DNA from: Thermoplasmatales archaeon BRNA1
Lineage (GTDB): Archaea; Thermoplasmatota; Thermoplasmata; Methanomassiliicoccales; Methanomethylophilaceae
NCBI GenBank assembly: GCA_000350305.1
Contig: CP002916.1
Span: 1,364,001-1,428,000, forward strand
Direction of reading: 5' to 3'
Length of the DNA: 64,000 bases
The position numbers and the translations under genes are program-made. Under the pieces are notes generated by a model. That model was not told the origin of the DNA. It saw only the letters and a program-made list of their open reading frames with translations, and ran no database searches. This document shows positions 26,612 through 35,743 of this stretch, in pieces (position 1 is the stretch's first letter; the number at the start of each line of letters is the position of its first letter).

Positions 26612-27466
26612 TCAGCGCCTAGCCTTGGGCTTTCCGTAGTTCTTGACGGGCTTGCGGAACACCCATATGCACAGGATTATGAACACGACCAGCAGGATTC
26701 CCATGATGTAGTTCAGGTAGTCGTAGTCTCCCTGATCATAGTAGAATGTGCTGGAGCAGGCTTCTCCGAGTCCGGAGACGTTGGAATTCGCGGAGGAGGA
26801 CTCCACGTAGAACGTGTGCTTTCCGGACTTCAGCTCACCGGTGTAGTCGAAGGTGACCTCGCTGGTCTTTCCCGCTTCGATGTCCACGGTCTTCAGGCTG
26901 CCATCGATCTTGTTCCCGTCGATGTAGAAGTACACTCCGAGGTCCGCGATGTTCACGTTGCTGGTGTTCTCCAGGGTGACGGTGAGGGTCACGGGCTCGA
27001 CGATCTTGACCGGGAGCTTGCCGACACGCTCGACGTTGTTGATCTCGGTGCCGTCGCTGTAGGTTCCGGTCTCGGTGGTCTTGAACTCGAGGGTGTAGTT
27101 GCCTGCCTTGCTCTGGCTGTTCACGGTGAGGGAGATGCTTCCCTTGCCGCCGGACATGGTCAGGGTCCCGTTCTCGCGGGTGGTAGCGCCGGTGACCTTG
27201 TCGCCGTCGTCGTCCAGGAGGGCAACTTCGTAGCTGACGGTCAGCGAATTGACGGTCGCGTACTCGTAGAATCCGATGCTAACCTTGAAGGACTCGCCGG
27301 TACCGATGCGGTAGCTGGTGACCTGTTCGTCGTCGATGGTGAACGTGGTGTGGGAGACGGAGCTCATCTCCGCCTCGGAGTCGTCGCTTATGACGGCGAT
27401 CCCGACCATGCCCGCGAAGAGCATGGCGAAGACCACGATTATTGATTTGAGACTCAGTGCTTGCGT
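26612..27466 (-). CDS. Membrane-anchored secreted protein with Ig-like/CARDB-type domain
   Basis: Unknown function. An N-terminal hydrophobic segment (IIVVFAMLFAGMVGIAVI) acts as signal or anchor. A beta-rich extracellular part includes a CARDB-like repeat (LTVTLENTSNVNIADLGVYFYIDG), and a C-terminal helix (YIMGILLVVFIILCIWVF) is followed by a basic tail. The start is unclear. No ATG precedes the signal segment, and the ordinary choice is GTG 27436, inside it. An ACG at 27466 has a GGGGGTG Shine-Dalgarno sequence with its core 7 nt upstream and yields Met-Gln-Ala-Leu-Ser-Leu-Lys plus a full signal helix. A CTG at 27457 overlaps the upstream TGA. I use 27466 (284 residues). It is coupled to the STT3-like gene. 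Confidence 0.7.
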   Translation of the reverse strand, partial: TQALSLKSIIVVFAMLFAGMVGIAVISDDSEAEMSSVSHTTFTIDDEQVTSYRIGTGESFKVSIGFYEYATVNSLTVSYEVALLDDDGDKVTGATTRENGTLTMSGGKGSISLTVNSQSKAGNYTLEFKTTETGTYSDGTEINNVERVGKLPVKIVEPVTLTVTLENTSNVNIADLGVYFYIDGNKIDGSLKTVDIEAGKTSEVTFDYTGELKSGKHTFYVESSSANSNVSGLGEACSSTFYYDQGDYDYLNYIMGILLVVFIILCIWVFRKPVKNYGKPKARR

Positions 27467-30400
27467 CCGAACACCCCCCTCTTCATGGAAGCCCAGAAGA
27501 ATATGAACACCGTCAGCAGGACCAGGATTGTCAGGGCCCAGAAGGTGGTGCTCAGTGTCTTTGCGCTGTTGTCGATGCCGTCTCCGCTGGCGGAGCCGCT
27601 GTCCTTTGCGACGGATCCCGCCTTGACCTGCAGGGTTCCGTCGGAGGAGTTGCCCGCGAAGGCAACATTGTATGCCAGCTCGGGTGCGGTTCCCTCGGTA
27701 CTGCCGGTGTTGACGAGCATCACGTAGACGGTCTCCGTGGACATTCCGGAAATATCGACGGTGGCGGTTGCACCGGCGAACTCGGAGATGAGGTAGCCGT
27801 CCTCGCTGACGATGTACCTCGCCCATCCGGCGGTGTCTCCGATGGTGAAGGTCGCCTGGGTGGGAGCCACGTTGTTGTTGACGAAGGTGAACGCGTACTT
27901 GTAGGAGTACTCGTTGACCGCATCGGCGGATGCGCCCTCCGCTCCGGCGACGGAAACAGTCACCTTGGCACCGTCGACAGCCCCGTTGCTGAAGAAGGCA
28001 GCCGGGACGTACGCATAACCAACGGCTGTTCCGTCGAGGGTCTTGACGGTGACGCCCATGCTCGTAGCTCCTGCTCCGATGGATCCGGAGAAGCGGGTAA
28101 CGTTCATGTTCACGACCTGGCTCAGTCCGGCACCGACGGTGACCACGTATGCCTTATCCAGGGCGAGATCGGAGCTTCCGGAGACGATGTAGGTCGCCGG
28201 GAGATCCCCGTTGTTGAAGATCTCGATCTGCATGGTTCCGGAATAGGTACTGTAATCGAGGTTGGCATCGTTCAGCACCACGGCCTCGGACGCGGAATAC
28301 GTCGCAACGGTGGCTGCGGAGGAGAAGTTGCACACTACCTCCGTGGTTCCGACAGCCAGGGCCGGAATTGCCTTGTTGGCGTTGTAAGTGTAGTTCGACT
28401 TTCCGTCGGCATTGGTTACACCGCTGAGATCAAAGGTGAGGTCGGTCAGAACGGGCACGTCGACGGAGTACTCTCCGCCGCTGACGGACGCGAACAGCCT
28501 CACGGTTCCCATAGTGACCCGCAGCTTTCCGTCGGCATTGACTCCGACGTTTCCGGTGATGGTGGCCTTGGCCTTCAGCTCGCCGACATCGGCATCGAGG
28601 GTTCCGGGTGCCGCAACATCGACGGAGTAGTATCCGATGTTTCCGGCGGAATCGGTTACCTTGAATGTGTATCCGAAGTCGTTTTCGAGGTAGTAGACCT
28701 TCAGAGTCGAGGTGCTCGCCTTGGTATCGGTGTAGTATCCTCCGGTCTCGCCATCGGCGTTCTCGTCCTTGGTGACGCTCACGGTGGTATCTGCGGGGAC
28801 GGTGAGGTTCAGCTTGAACGCGTAAAGCTCGATGTCGTAGAAGGTGGTGGAAGGATAGATGTTGACGCTTCCGTAATAATGTCCGAGAGGATCGTCTACG
28901 ATCAGGGTGTAGCTTCCGGGCGCAACGGATGCCGAGTTGTCCTTGAGGTTGACCGTACCGGTAAGGGCGTTGCCGTCGATCAGGGCGGTCGGCGTGGTAA
29001 CGTTGGCCGCCTTGAAGGTGACGTCCGTGAGGGTCTTATCCTTGCCGTACTCGGCGGTCTTGTCGGTGTTCTCGGCATTCAGGAAGTAACCGACGGTGGG
29101 AGCTGCCACGAATGCGGATCCCGCCGCGTCGTCTCCGGAAGGCACGATGAAGGTCGCCTTTCCGGTGCCATCGGTCATTCCCATGAAGGTGAATCCCGCG
29201 ACGGAGCAAGTGACGTTCAGCCTCACGTCGGTGAAGGCGATGGGCTTGCTGCTGGAAGAGTTGTAGGAGTAGTTGACTCCCTGCGATACCGACATTCCCT
29301 CGGCGAGGGTGATGTCATGCACGGCGCCGGCGGCTGCATCCACAGAGGTGATGCTCACGTTGCTTCCGTTGTATGCGTAAACGTTATAGGCTCCCGCCGG
29401 GACGAGGGCAGAATACTTCCCGTCCTTGTCGGTGGAGAATATCATCTGACCGCTTGCGCCGATCAGGACCACGGTGGCTCCCGCGACCTCCTTCTTGTCG
29501 AACGTCACGGTTCCGGACACGGTGACGCCTTCCGCAGAGGCAAGAGCGAGGTTCACGATGGCATCATCGGCATCCGTGACGGTCACAGACCCGGTGTAGA
29601 CAGTGGTCCCCGATACAGCATACGCGTAGTATGTGGACTTCAGCAGGGAGGGCACCTCGAAGTCGGCCTGTCCCGCCACGACTTTGCTGGAAAGCTGGAG
29701 AGAGCCGGAATACAGGCTGACGACGGTGTCGTTAGCCGGACCTGTGACGGCGATGTGGACCGCTTCGTATGCAACGATGGTGGCGGATGCGGACTGGCCT
29801 GCGGTGACGTCGACCACGGGCGTGGAAGCGGACGTGTATGCTCCCGTAAGGGTGACGATGTAGGATCCTGCGGGCACCTGTATGGTTGCCACTCCGTCAT
29901 CGGTGGCTCCGGGATACGAGATGGACTGATCGGAAACATCGATCAGCGTAACTGCGGTTCCGTCCTCGACGCTGGCGCCGAACTGGTCATCCACGTTGAC
30001 GGAGACCGTTCCCACGTTAGCGCTGATCTGCACGTTGTCGTGGTCTCCCGCGGGAATCGTCAGGGTGGAAGCGCTTACGACACTGCCATCGGTCTTGTAG
30101 AGGGTGGCGGTGTAGCTTCCGGGAGACAGCGTGGTCTCGGCGAAGACTCCCGCCGCGACCGGGATGGTCACGTCAGCGACCGCATAGCGGGTATCCAGGG
30201 CGGATGACAGGACGATGGTTCCGTTGAAGTCGAGGACACCGTCTCCGGATACGACGGATCCCTCGATGCTGGTCACACCGAGGTTGACATCGCAGGTGGT
30301 TCCGGCGATCTCGGTCTTCTTGACGGTCTTCTCTACGGTTCCGCTGCCGACGGTGGATCCCTGAGCGGTTGCGAAGGATACGTAGTAATCGGTGGTCGGG

Positions 30401-33051
30401 ACGAAGACCTCGTAGTGTCCGGCGTTGTCGGTGCATCCGGTGCTGAAGACGGTGTACTTCGCATTGTCATAGGATGCGGGTGCGTAGACGTACACCGCGA
30501 CTCCCGCGGCGTTGGCTGCGTTGGAGGTCACGGTTCCGGACAGGACGGAGGAGGATCCTCCGCCGACGAACTTGTAGACGATCACGGAGGACATGTAGTT
30601 GATGACCCCGCCGTTCGCCTTCTGGGCGGCGATGGCCTCCTCGTAGGGCATCTTCTTCCATCCGCTGGAATCGGAATCGGCCTTGCTGTCCGCGTTGTAG
30701 GTGACGTACCAGCTGTCGATGGCGAATCCGTCGAGTCCGTTTCCGGGCGCGATGGGGACGGTTCCGTCATCGGCGGAGAGCGCCTGGTAGTAGCTCAGGA
30801 CGCTGTTCTGGCCGGCTGCCCCGGGGGTCATACCGATGAGGGCGTTGTACAGGAAGGTGTTGTACATCGCTTCGGTGTAGGTAGCGTATCCGGTGTAGGT
30901 GTTGTAACTGAAATAGTCGGTGGCTGCGCCGTAGGCGTCGAGGTCGTGACCTCCGAAGTATGCGATGGTGGAGAACGCACTGCCGTCGTTGTAGTACAGC
31001 GGGAGCATGGAGGTGTCGACCTCGATGTACCCGATCCTCGCGTCGGACACGCTGCAGGTGTAGTTGTACAGGGTGCAGAGGTCCGGGTAGGAGTAGTAGG
31101 ACAGGACGTCGTAGGCGGCCGCATATCCCTTGTTGGGATCGCTGTCGCTGAGAGCCGCCTTGATCTTGGCCTGGTCGTCCGCGAGGATGATACCGTCCTT
31201 GGCGAGCAGGGTGCTGAGCTGGTCGGCGTTCAGGCCGTCCATCAGACGGAGGGTCATGGCGATGAGCGCTCCCGAACCGGATTCGGCTAGATAGGCGTTG
31301 GCCATGGTGTACGTACCGCCTCCGTTGGAGGAGGTGACGACGTCGAAGCCTCCGAGGGAGGCTGCGGAATCGGCGTAGCCGTACCAGGTGATGAGGGCAC
31401 CGGACTTGGGGACGTCGCTGTAGGAATCCCAGACCTTGGTGACCATGTTGGAATCTGTGGTGTTGATGGTGTATCCGAGACCACCGAAGTAGTCGGACTT
31501 CTCGTCGTTGGTGGGGGTGGCCGCGTCGATGGCATAGACGGCGGCGGGGGCTGCGATGAGCGCAATCACGCAGACCAGGGTGACGAACGGGAAGAAGTTG
31601 AAGACCTTCTTGGCGGCCACCTTGCCTCCCTGACCGCGGAGGGTCTTGAGGCTGCGGAGGTAGTCCTTCATCTTGACCGCACGGAGAACGCGGATGAGGA
31701 CTGCCGCGGTCGCGACCGCGAATGCGGAAGCGGAGACAACCGCGTAGTTGCTGGTGAACCATCCGATGCAGAACATGGAGAGGAGCCACAGGGTGCTGAA
31801 GATGTAGAGGTGGCTTCCTCCGTCCTTCCTGTAGCGGAAGAACATCCATGCTCCGAGGATCAGCGGGAACCAAACGGTGACCCATCCGTACCAGGAGGCC
31901 ATAGCGGAGATGCTGCTCCTGGAGAAGGAGTTGGCAAGGCTCGCCATGAGCTCGTTATCGTAGTAGGCGTTGCCGTTGATGACCGCGTCGTACAGATCGG
32001 GGACCGCGAAGTAGAGGACCACGGCGATGGCCGCGATGACGATAGCGAACACCGGTATGGTGAGCACCCAGGGCTTCTTGGCGGTGTAGACCGCGGCGGT
32101 GCTGAGCACGACGGTCAGGATGGCGAGGACGCATCCTCCGGAGAAGACCTCGTCCCAGAGTCCGGTGGGGATGTAGTAGATGGCGGAGATACCGATCCCG
32201 ATGATGAGGGAGAGGTTGAAGATCCCGACGGGCGCGGAGAAGTCCTTGCCGGTGATGCGCTCGATGACAATCGCGAGGGTCATGATGACCGCTGCGACGA
32301 GGATGATGACGCGGAAGTCGGACCACGAGAGGGCGATGAGTGCGATCAGGACTCCGACGATGACGGCGTCCGCGCGCAGCTTCTTGACCTTGAGGAAGGT
32401 CCAGATGCCCTTGGTATTCATGGAGTCGACGTTGTCGATGGTGCGGACGACCATCGCGACCAGGAGAGCCACCAGGAAGCAGACCATGGGGTACTCGGTA
32501 CCGTTGGAGAACGGTGTGGTCATGATGGTGAGCGCGAAGATCGCGTAGAACAGCGCCGCGATGATTCCGACGATCTCGTCCCTGAACATCCTCCTTCCGA
32601 TGAGGTAGACGGGGATGCAGGTGAGCGCCCCGAAGATGGGGGCAGACCAGGCGAGCACCGCGGCCGCGGCGGTCTGGTCGCTCAGGCCGAACAGACCGAC
32701 GAACCCGGCGAATCCGGCCATGACGAAGTCGAAGAACGGTCCGTAGGTGCTCGGGGCTCCGTAGGGGTAGTTCAGAGCGGTCTGGTTGGCCGGATCGTAG
32801 GTTCCCGCAAGGATCTCGACGATGATGCGGAGGTGGTTAGAGGCGCTTGTGCCGCCGGACAGCGAGAAATCGCTTCCAGCGGAGATTCCGTAGGCGAACA
32901 CGAACCTGAGGACGAATGCCATGGCGATGATCGCGAACAGTGTGACAAGGCGCCAATGCTCTTTCAACCAATCCTTGCCCGACTTGGCGGGCTTGGAGCT
33001 GACGCCTTCAGCTTCGGCATCAGCGGTCTTCTTGATAGCAAATTTGCGCAT
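27454..33051 (-). CDS. STT3/AglB-like oligosaccharyltransferase with giant repeat-rich ectodomain
   Basis: A 1865-residue membrane protein. Residues about 33-525 form a multi-helix GT-C region. The first outer loop has SDFSLSGG (D61) and NHLR (72-75), resembling the catalytic Asp and DxxxHLR elements of STT3, then NYPYGAPSTYGP. The usual WWDYG acceptor-site motif is replaced by ITWYGYAD near residue 552. From about 840 to 1800 come many carboxypeptidase-regulatory/CNA-B-like beta-sandwich repeats (for example GHYEVFVPTTDYY and GKYSALVPAGAYNV). A C-terminal helix (about 1840-1858) and KRGVFGRKH close the protein. AglB proteins transfer glycans to Asn, and typical lengths are 600-1000. Whether this one is catalytic or a surface protein with an STT3-like anchor is open. 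Confidence 0.85.
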   Translation of the reverse strand: MRKFAIKKTADAEAEGVSSKPAKSGKDWLKEHWRLVTLFAIIAMAFVLRFVFAYGISAGSDFSLSGGTSASNHLRIIVEILAGTYDPANQTALNYPYGAPSTYGPFFDFVMAGFAGFVGLFGLSDQTAAAAVLAWSAPIFGALTCIPVYLIGRRMFRDEIVGIIAALFYAIFALTIMTTPFSNGTEYPMVCFLVALLVAMVVRTIDNVDSMNTKGIWTFLKVKKLRADAVIVGVLIALIALSWSDFRVIILVAAVIMTLAIVIERITGKDFSAPVGIFNLSLIIGIGISAIYYIPTGLWDEVFSGGCVLAILTVVLSTAAVYTAKKPWVLTIPVFAIVIAAIAVVLYFAVPDLYDAVINGNAYYDNELMASLANSFSRSSISAMASWYGWVTVWFPLILGAWMFFRYRKDGGSHLYIFSTLWLLSMFCIGWFTSNYAVVSASAFAVATAAVLIRVLRAVKMKDYLRSLKTLRGQGGKVAAKKVFNFFPFVTLVCVIALIAAPAAVYAIDAATPTNDEKSDYFGGLGYTINTTDSNMVTKVWDSYSDVPKSGALITWYGYADSAASLGGFDVVTSSNGGGTYTMANAYLAESGSGALIAMTLRLMDGLNADQLSTLLAKDGIILADDQAKIKAALSDSDPNKGYAAAYDVLSYYSYPDLCTLYNYTCSVSDARIGYIEVDTSMLPLYYNDGSAFSTIAYFGGHDLDAYGAATDYFSYNTYTGYATYTEAMYNTFLYNALIGMTPGAAGQNSVLSYYQALSADDGTVPIAPGNGLDGFAIDSWYVTYNADSKADSDSSGWKKMPYEEAIAAQKANGGVINYMSSVIVYKFVGGGSSSVLSGTVTSNAANAAGVAVYVYAPASYDNAKYTVFSTGCTDNAGHYEVFVPTTDYYVSFATAQGSTVGSGTVEKTVKKTEIAGTTCDVNLGVTSIEGSVVSGDGVLDFNGTIVLSSALDTRYAVADVTIPVAAGVFAETTLSPGSYTATLYKTDGSVVSASTLTIPAGDHDNVQISANVGTVSVNVDDQFGASVEDGTAVTLIDVSDQSISYPGATDDGVATIQVPAGSYIVTLTGAYTSASTPVVDVTAGQSASATIVAYEAVHIAVTGPANDTVVSLYSGSLQLSSKVVAGQADFEVPSLLKSTYYAYAVSGTTVYTGSVTVTDADDAIVNLALASAEGVTVSGTVTFDKKEVAGATVVLIGASGQMIFSTDKDGKYSALVPAGAYNVYAYNGSNVSITSVDAAAGAVHDITLAEGMSVSQGVNYSYNSSSSKPIAFTDVRLNVTCSVAGFTFMGMTDGTGKATFIVPSGDDAAGSAFVAAPTVGYFLNAENTDKTAEYGKDKTLTDVTFKAANVTTPTALIDGNALTGTVNLKDNSASVAPGSYTLIVDDPLGHYYGSVNIYPSTTFYDIELYAFKLNLTVPADTTVSVTKDENADGETGGYYTDTKASTSTLKVYYLENDFGYTFKVTDSAGNIGYYSVDVAAPGTLDADVGELKAKATITGNVGVNADGKLRVTMGTVRLFASVSGGEYSVDVPVLTDLTFDLSGVTNADGKSNYTYNANKAIPALAVGTTEVVCNFSSAATVATYSASEAVVLNDANLDYSTYSGTMQIEIFNNGDLPATYIVSGSSDLALDKAYVVTVGAGLSQVVNMNVTRFSGSIGAGATSMGVTVKTLDGTAVGYAYVPAAFFSNGAVDGAKVTVSVAGAEGASADAVNEYSYKYAFTFVNNNVAPTQATFTIGDTAGWARYIVSEDGYLISEFAGATATVDISGMSTETVYVMLVNTGSTEGTAPELAYNVAFAGNSSDGTLQVKAGSVAKDSGSASGDGIDNSAKTLSTTFWALTILVLLTVFIFFWASMKRGVFGRKH

Positions 33052-33116
33052 TCTCGATTCTCCGTAAAACGTCCGTTAAATGACGTTATCGAATGCCCGA
33101 CCATCGGCCATTTTCT

Positions 33117-33125
33117 ATTTATAGG
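33117..33125 (-). promoter_or_regulatory. TATA box of the STT3 operon
   Basis: Minus-strand CTATAAATAG lies about 70 nt upstream of ATG 33051. It predicts a 5' leader of about 43 nt with ACGGAGAA as Shine-Dalgarno sequence, unlike the leaderless genes nearby. Confidence 0.55.
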
Positions 33126-33181
33126 TTAATGTCGCGCGTAACTTATATTATAAAAGAGGGGAAAGGGTTTGACGGATTGGC

Positions 33182-33832
33182 TTAGAGTACTGTGCGTATC
33201 TCCGCCGCGATCTCATCTGCGACCGCCGCCGGGTCCTCGGCCTTGTAAATCGCGCGGCCCACGATGACGTAGTCCGCTCCCGCCCTAATGGCTGAGGATG
33301 CGGAGCCTCCCTGGGCACCTACACCGGGAGAGAGGATCTCCCTGTCGCCGATGATCTGCCTGATGGCGGCAATCCTCTCGGGACGGGTCGCGGGGGCGAT
33401 GAATCCCTTCACCCCGCACTCGACCCCGACATGTGCCAGACGTTCCGCGTTGGGTGCGGTGAACTCCTGTCCTCCGGGGTGGCTCATCTCGGTCACAGCG
33501 TAGATGGAGGCGCCCTTTGCGTTGGCAACCTGGACCGCCTCGCGCATGGAATCGCTGCCGGTGAAGGCGTGGCAGATGACGGCGGAGGCCCCCCTGTCGA
33601 TGGAATTCTCGACGATCAGGTGGACGGTGTTGGGGATGTCGGCGACCTTGAAATCGCAGATTACGTCGGAGCGTTTGGAGAGCTCGGTGATCATCTCCGG
33701 GCCCGCAGAGAGCACCAGAGGCCAGTTGATCTTGATGGCATCAACAGTGCCAGATACCGAATCTGCGATGCGCAGGGCCTTTTCCCTGTCGGTCTCATCA
33801 AGGGCGAGGATAAGACGGGACTCCTTTCTCAT
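33182..33832 (-). CDS. pyrF: Orotidine 5'-phosphate decarboxylase
   Basis: Last step of UMP synthesis: decarboxylates OMP. The 216-residue TIM-barrel has the catalytic DFKVADIPNT motif (D60, K62, D65), LALDETD at the N-terminus, and GVGAQGG and VGRAIY phosphate-binding loops. It is a typical archaeal length. ATG 33832 is divergent from the radical SAM gene at 33885. Confidence 0.95.
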   Translation of the reverse strand: MRKESRLILALDETDREKALRIADSVSGTVDAIKINWPLVLSAGPEMITELSKRSDVICDFKVADIPNTVHLIVENSIDRGASAVICHAFTGSDSMREAVQVANAKGASIYAVTEMSHPGGQEFTAPNAERLAHVGVECGVKGFIAPATRPERIAAIRQIIGDREILSPGVGAQGGSASSAIRAGADYVIVGRAIYKAEDPAAVADEIAAEIRTVL

Positions 33833-33884
33833 GTGTCAAACCATTCTCCGATGGTTTTTATAATCTCGCATACGATTGGCTCGC

Positions 33885-34946
33885 ATGGCCTTCGTAAGGT
33901 TCGATTCGGGCTCCGCCGCAAACGGTCCCCTCGCAAAGGGATGCGAACTCTGCATCAAGGGATCGAAAATGGTCCTCCTCGTCACTGGAAGGTGCCGTGC
34001 TGGATGTTTCTACTGCCCGGTATCCGCCGAGAAGAAGGGAAAGGACGTGGTCTACGCCAACGAAGGCCGTGTGGACTCCGACGGGGAGATCCTCGAGGAA
34101 TGCCGCGCCATGGCCGCGGAGGGTGCGGGTATCACCGGAGGGGACCCCTCCGAGACCCTCGACAGGACCCTCCACTACATCTCGCTCCTAAAGGATGCCT
34201 TCGGGAAGGACTTCCATCTCCACATGTACACCTCAGTCATCAGCCTCGAGAACGCCAAGAAGCTCGAGGCCGCCGGCTTGGACGAGATAAGGTACCACCC
34301 CAGGGACAGTACGTGGGCGGACATGGAGGGTTCCGAACTCCCCGACATCGTCTCCGGGACCTCCATGGACGTGGGGATCGAGATCCCCGCCCTGCCCGGA
34401 AGGGAGGATGACATCATCGCCCTTGCGAAATATGCCTTCGGGGCCGGAATCAGATTCATGAACCTCAACGAGCTCGAGTTCTCCGAGAGCAACTGGGGGA
34501 TGATGGAGTCCCGTGGTTACGAGATGAAGGACGACGTCTCCGCGGCCGTCCTCGGTGCGGAGGAGACCGCCATCGCCGTGATGGATGCCCTTCCCGACCT
34601 GCCAATACACTTCTGCTCGTCCACATTCAAGGACGGCGTCCAGCTCAGGAACAGGCTCAAGAGGAGGGCCGAGAACACCGCCAGGGAATACGACGTCGTC
34701 ACCGACGACGGCACCTTCCTCAAGGGCATCGTCTACGCCGACGATCTGGAAAAGGCGGCATCCTACATGCGCGAACAGTATGAAGTGCCAGATGAACTTA
34801 TGTTCATCGACCGCGACAGGAACAGGATGGAGATTGCCGCCTGGATCCTCGAGGAAATAGGCAGGGAACTGCCCTTCCGCTGCTACATAGTCGAGGAGTA
34901 TCCCACCAGGGACCGCCTCGAGGTCGAGAGAACCCCGGTTAACTGA
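33885..34946 (+). CDS. Archaeal radical SAM protein
   Basis: A 353-residue radical SAM enzyme of a mainly archaeal family without assigned substrate. The 4Fe-4S motif is CRAGCFYC (C37, C41, C44), and an extra CELC pair (C20, C23) precedes it. A GITGGDP motif near residue 87 binds SAM. The C-terminal third is unusual for the superfamily and may be a substrate-binding domain. TTTTTATAATC about 27 nt before ATG 33885 indicates a leaderless mRNA. An in-frame TTG at 33876 is less likely. Confidence 0.85.
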   Translation: MAFVRFDSGSAANGPLAKGCELCIKGSKMVLLVTGRCRAGCFYCPVSAEKKGKDVVYANEGRVDSDGEILEECRAMAAEGAGITGGDPSETLDRTLHYISLLKDAFGKDFHLHMYTSVISLENAKKLEAAGLDEIRYHPRDSTWADMEGSELPDIVSGTSMDVGIEIPALPGREDDIIALAKYAFGAGIRFMNLNELEFSESNWGMMESRGYEMKDDVSAAVLGAEETAIAVMDALPDLPIHFCSSTFKDGVQLRNRLKRRAENTAREYDVVTDDGTFLKGIVYADDLEKAASYMREQYEVPDELMFIDRDRNRMEIAAWILEEIGRELPFRCYIVEEYPTRDRLEVERTPVN

Positions 34947-34968
34947 TGCGCGGATGAAAGTAGCCGGA

Positions 34969-34987
34969 CCTCCCCGAACCGGGGAGG
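34969..34987. terminator. Bidirectional hairpin between radical SAM and nusA genes
   Basis: CCTCCCC (34969-34975) pairs with GGGGAGG (34981-34987) between the convergent gene ends. There is no clear T-run on either side. Confidence 0.45.
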
Positions 34988-35024
34988 CCCGGAAGTCGTT
35001 TCCGTTACACCCAGGGATAACGGC

Positions 35025-35453
35025 TCAGTCTACGCTGATGCTCTGGATATCGTGATGCCTGTTCACGATGTCACGGGCGATGCGAAGGTTCTTGCCGTTC
35101 TTGCCGATCGCACGTCCCTTCTTCTCGGGGTTGACCGTGACGGTGGCGTGCGTGATGTCTCCGCGCTGCTCGATAACGACGTTCGTAGGCTCGTAGATGT
35201 GGAAGACGTTCAGCACGAACTGCTTGGGATCGTCGGAGTACTCCACGACCTGGATGTTCTTCCCGGTCAGATCCTTGAGCTTCTTCATGTGGTCGCCGTT
35301 CTTCCCGACCGCGATGTTGCCCTGTCCCTTCTCCACGACGAACACGAGTTTCTCCTCGGTGTCCATGCAGTCGACTGCATTGGTGTGGGTTACCTGCTGG
35401 AACAGCGCTATGAAGCGGAGGGTCTCCTCTGTCAGTACGATATCTGCAGCCAT
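35025..35453 (-). CDS. nusA: NusA-like KH-domain transcription factor
   Basis: A 142-residue archaeal NusA homologue of two KH domains, without the S1 domain and N-terminal polymerase-binding part of bacterial NusA. Both KH loops read GKNGD/GKNGK (AVGKNGDHMKKL and AIGKNGKNLRIA). It probably binds nascent RNA during elongation or termination. It is the last gene of the rpo operon. In many archaea rps12, rps7 and elongation-factor genes follow, but here a convergent gene does. Confidence 0.93.
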   Translation of the reverse strand: MAADIVLTEETLRFIALFQQVTHTNAVDCMDTEEKLVFVVEKGQGNIAVGKNGDHMKKLKDLTGKNIQVVEYSDDPKQFVLNVFHIYEPTNVVIEQRGDITHATVTVNPEKKGRAIGKNGKNLRIARDIVNRHHDIQSISVD

Positions 35454-35458
35454 TTTGC

Positions 35459-35743
35459 TCACAGCGTTAAGATGTTGGAGGTACCCTTGTCGATGACGGC
35501 GAGGGCAGCGACGGAGTAGGGAACTCCGCAGAGAGCTCCGAGCTCCATGTTGTTTCCGCTGAACACATGGACCTTGACGTCCTTGTTGTTGGCCAGGAAG
35601 GCAGAGGGGCAGTTCTCGCTGACGATGATCATCTGCGCCTTTCCTGCCTTGACCGCCTTCTCGGTCTGTACGGTTCCGAACTCGACCTTTCCGGTCGAGA
35701 TTGCTGCCTTCAGTGCCTTTCCGATGTCGATTTCTTCGCTCAT
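35459..35743 (-). CDS. rpl30e: Large-subunit ribosomal protein L30e
   Basis: A 94-residue eL30, an RNA-binding L7Ae-fold ribosomal protein. It matches the family in KALKAAISTGKVEFGTVQT, the central GKAQMIIVSENCP and the C-terminal half. Its ATG overlaps the rpoA2 stop by four bases. Its place between rpoA2 and nusA is the conserved archaeal order. Confidence 0.95.
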   Translation of the reverse strand: MSEEIDIGKALKAAISTGKVEFGTVQTEKAVKAGKAQMIIVSENCPSAFLANNKDVKVHVFSGNNMELGALCGVPYSVAALAVIDKGTSNILTL

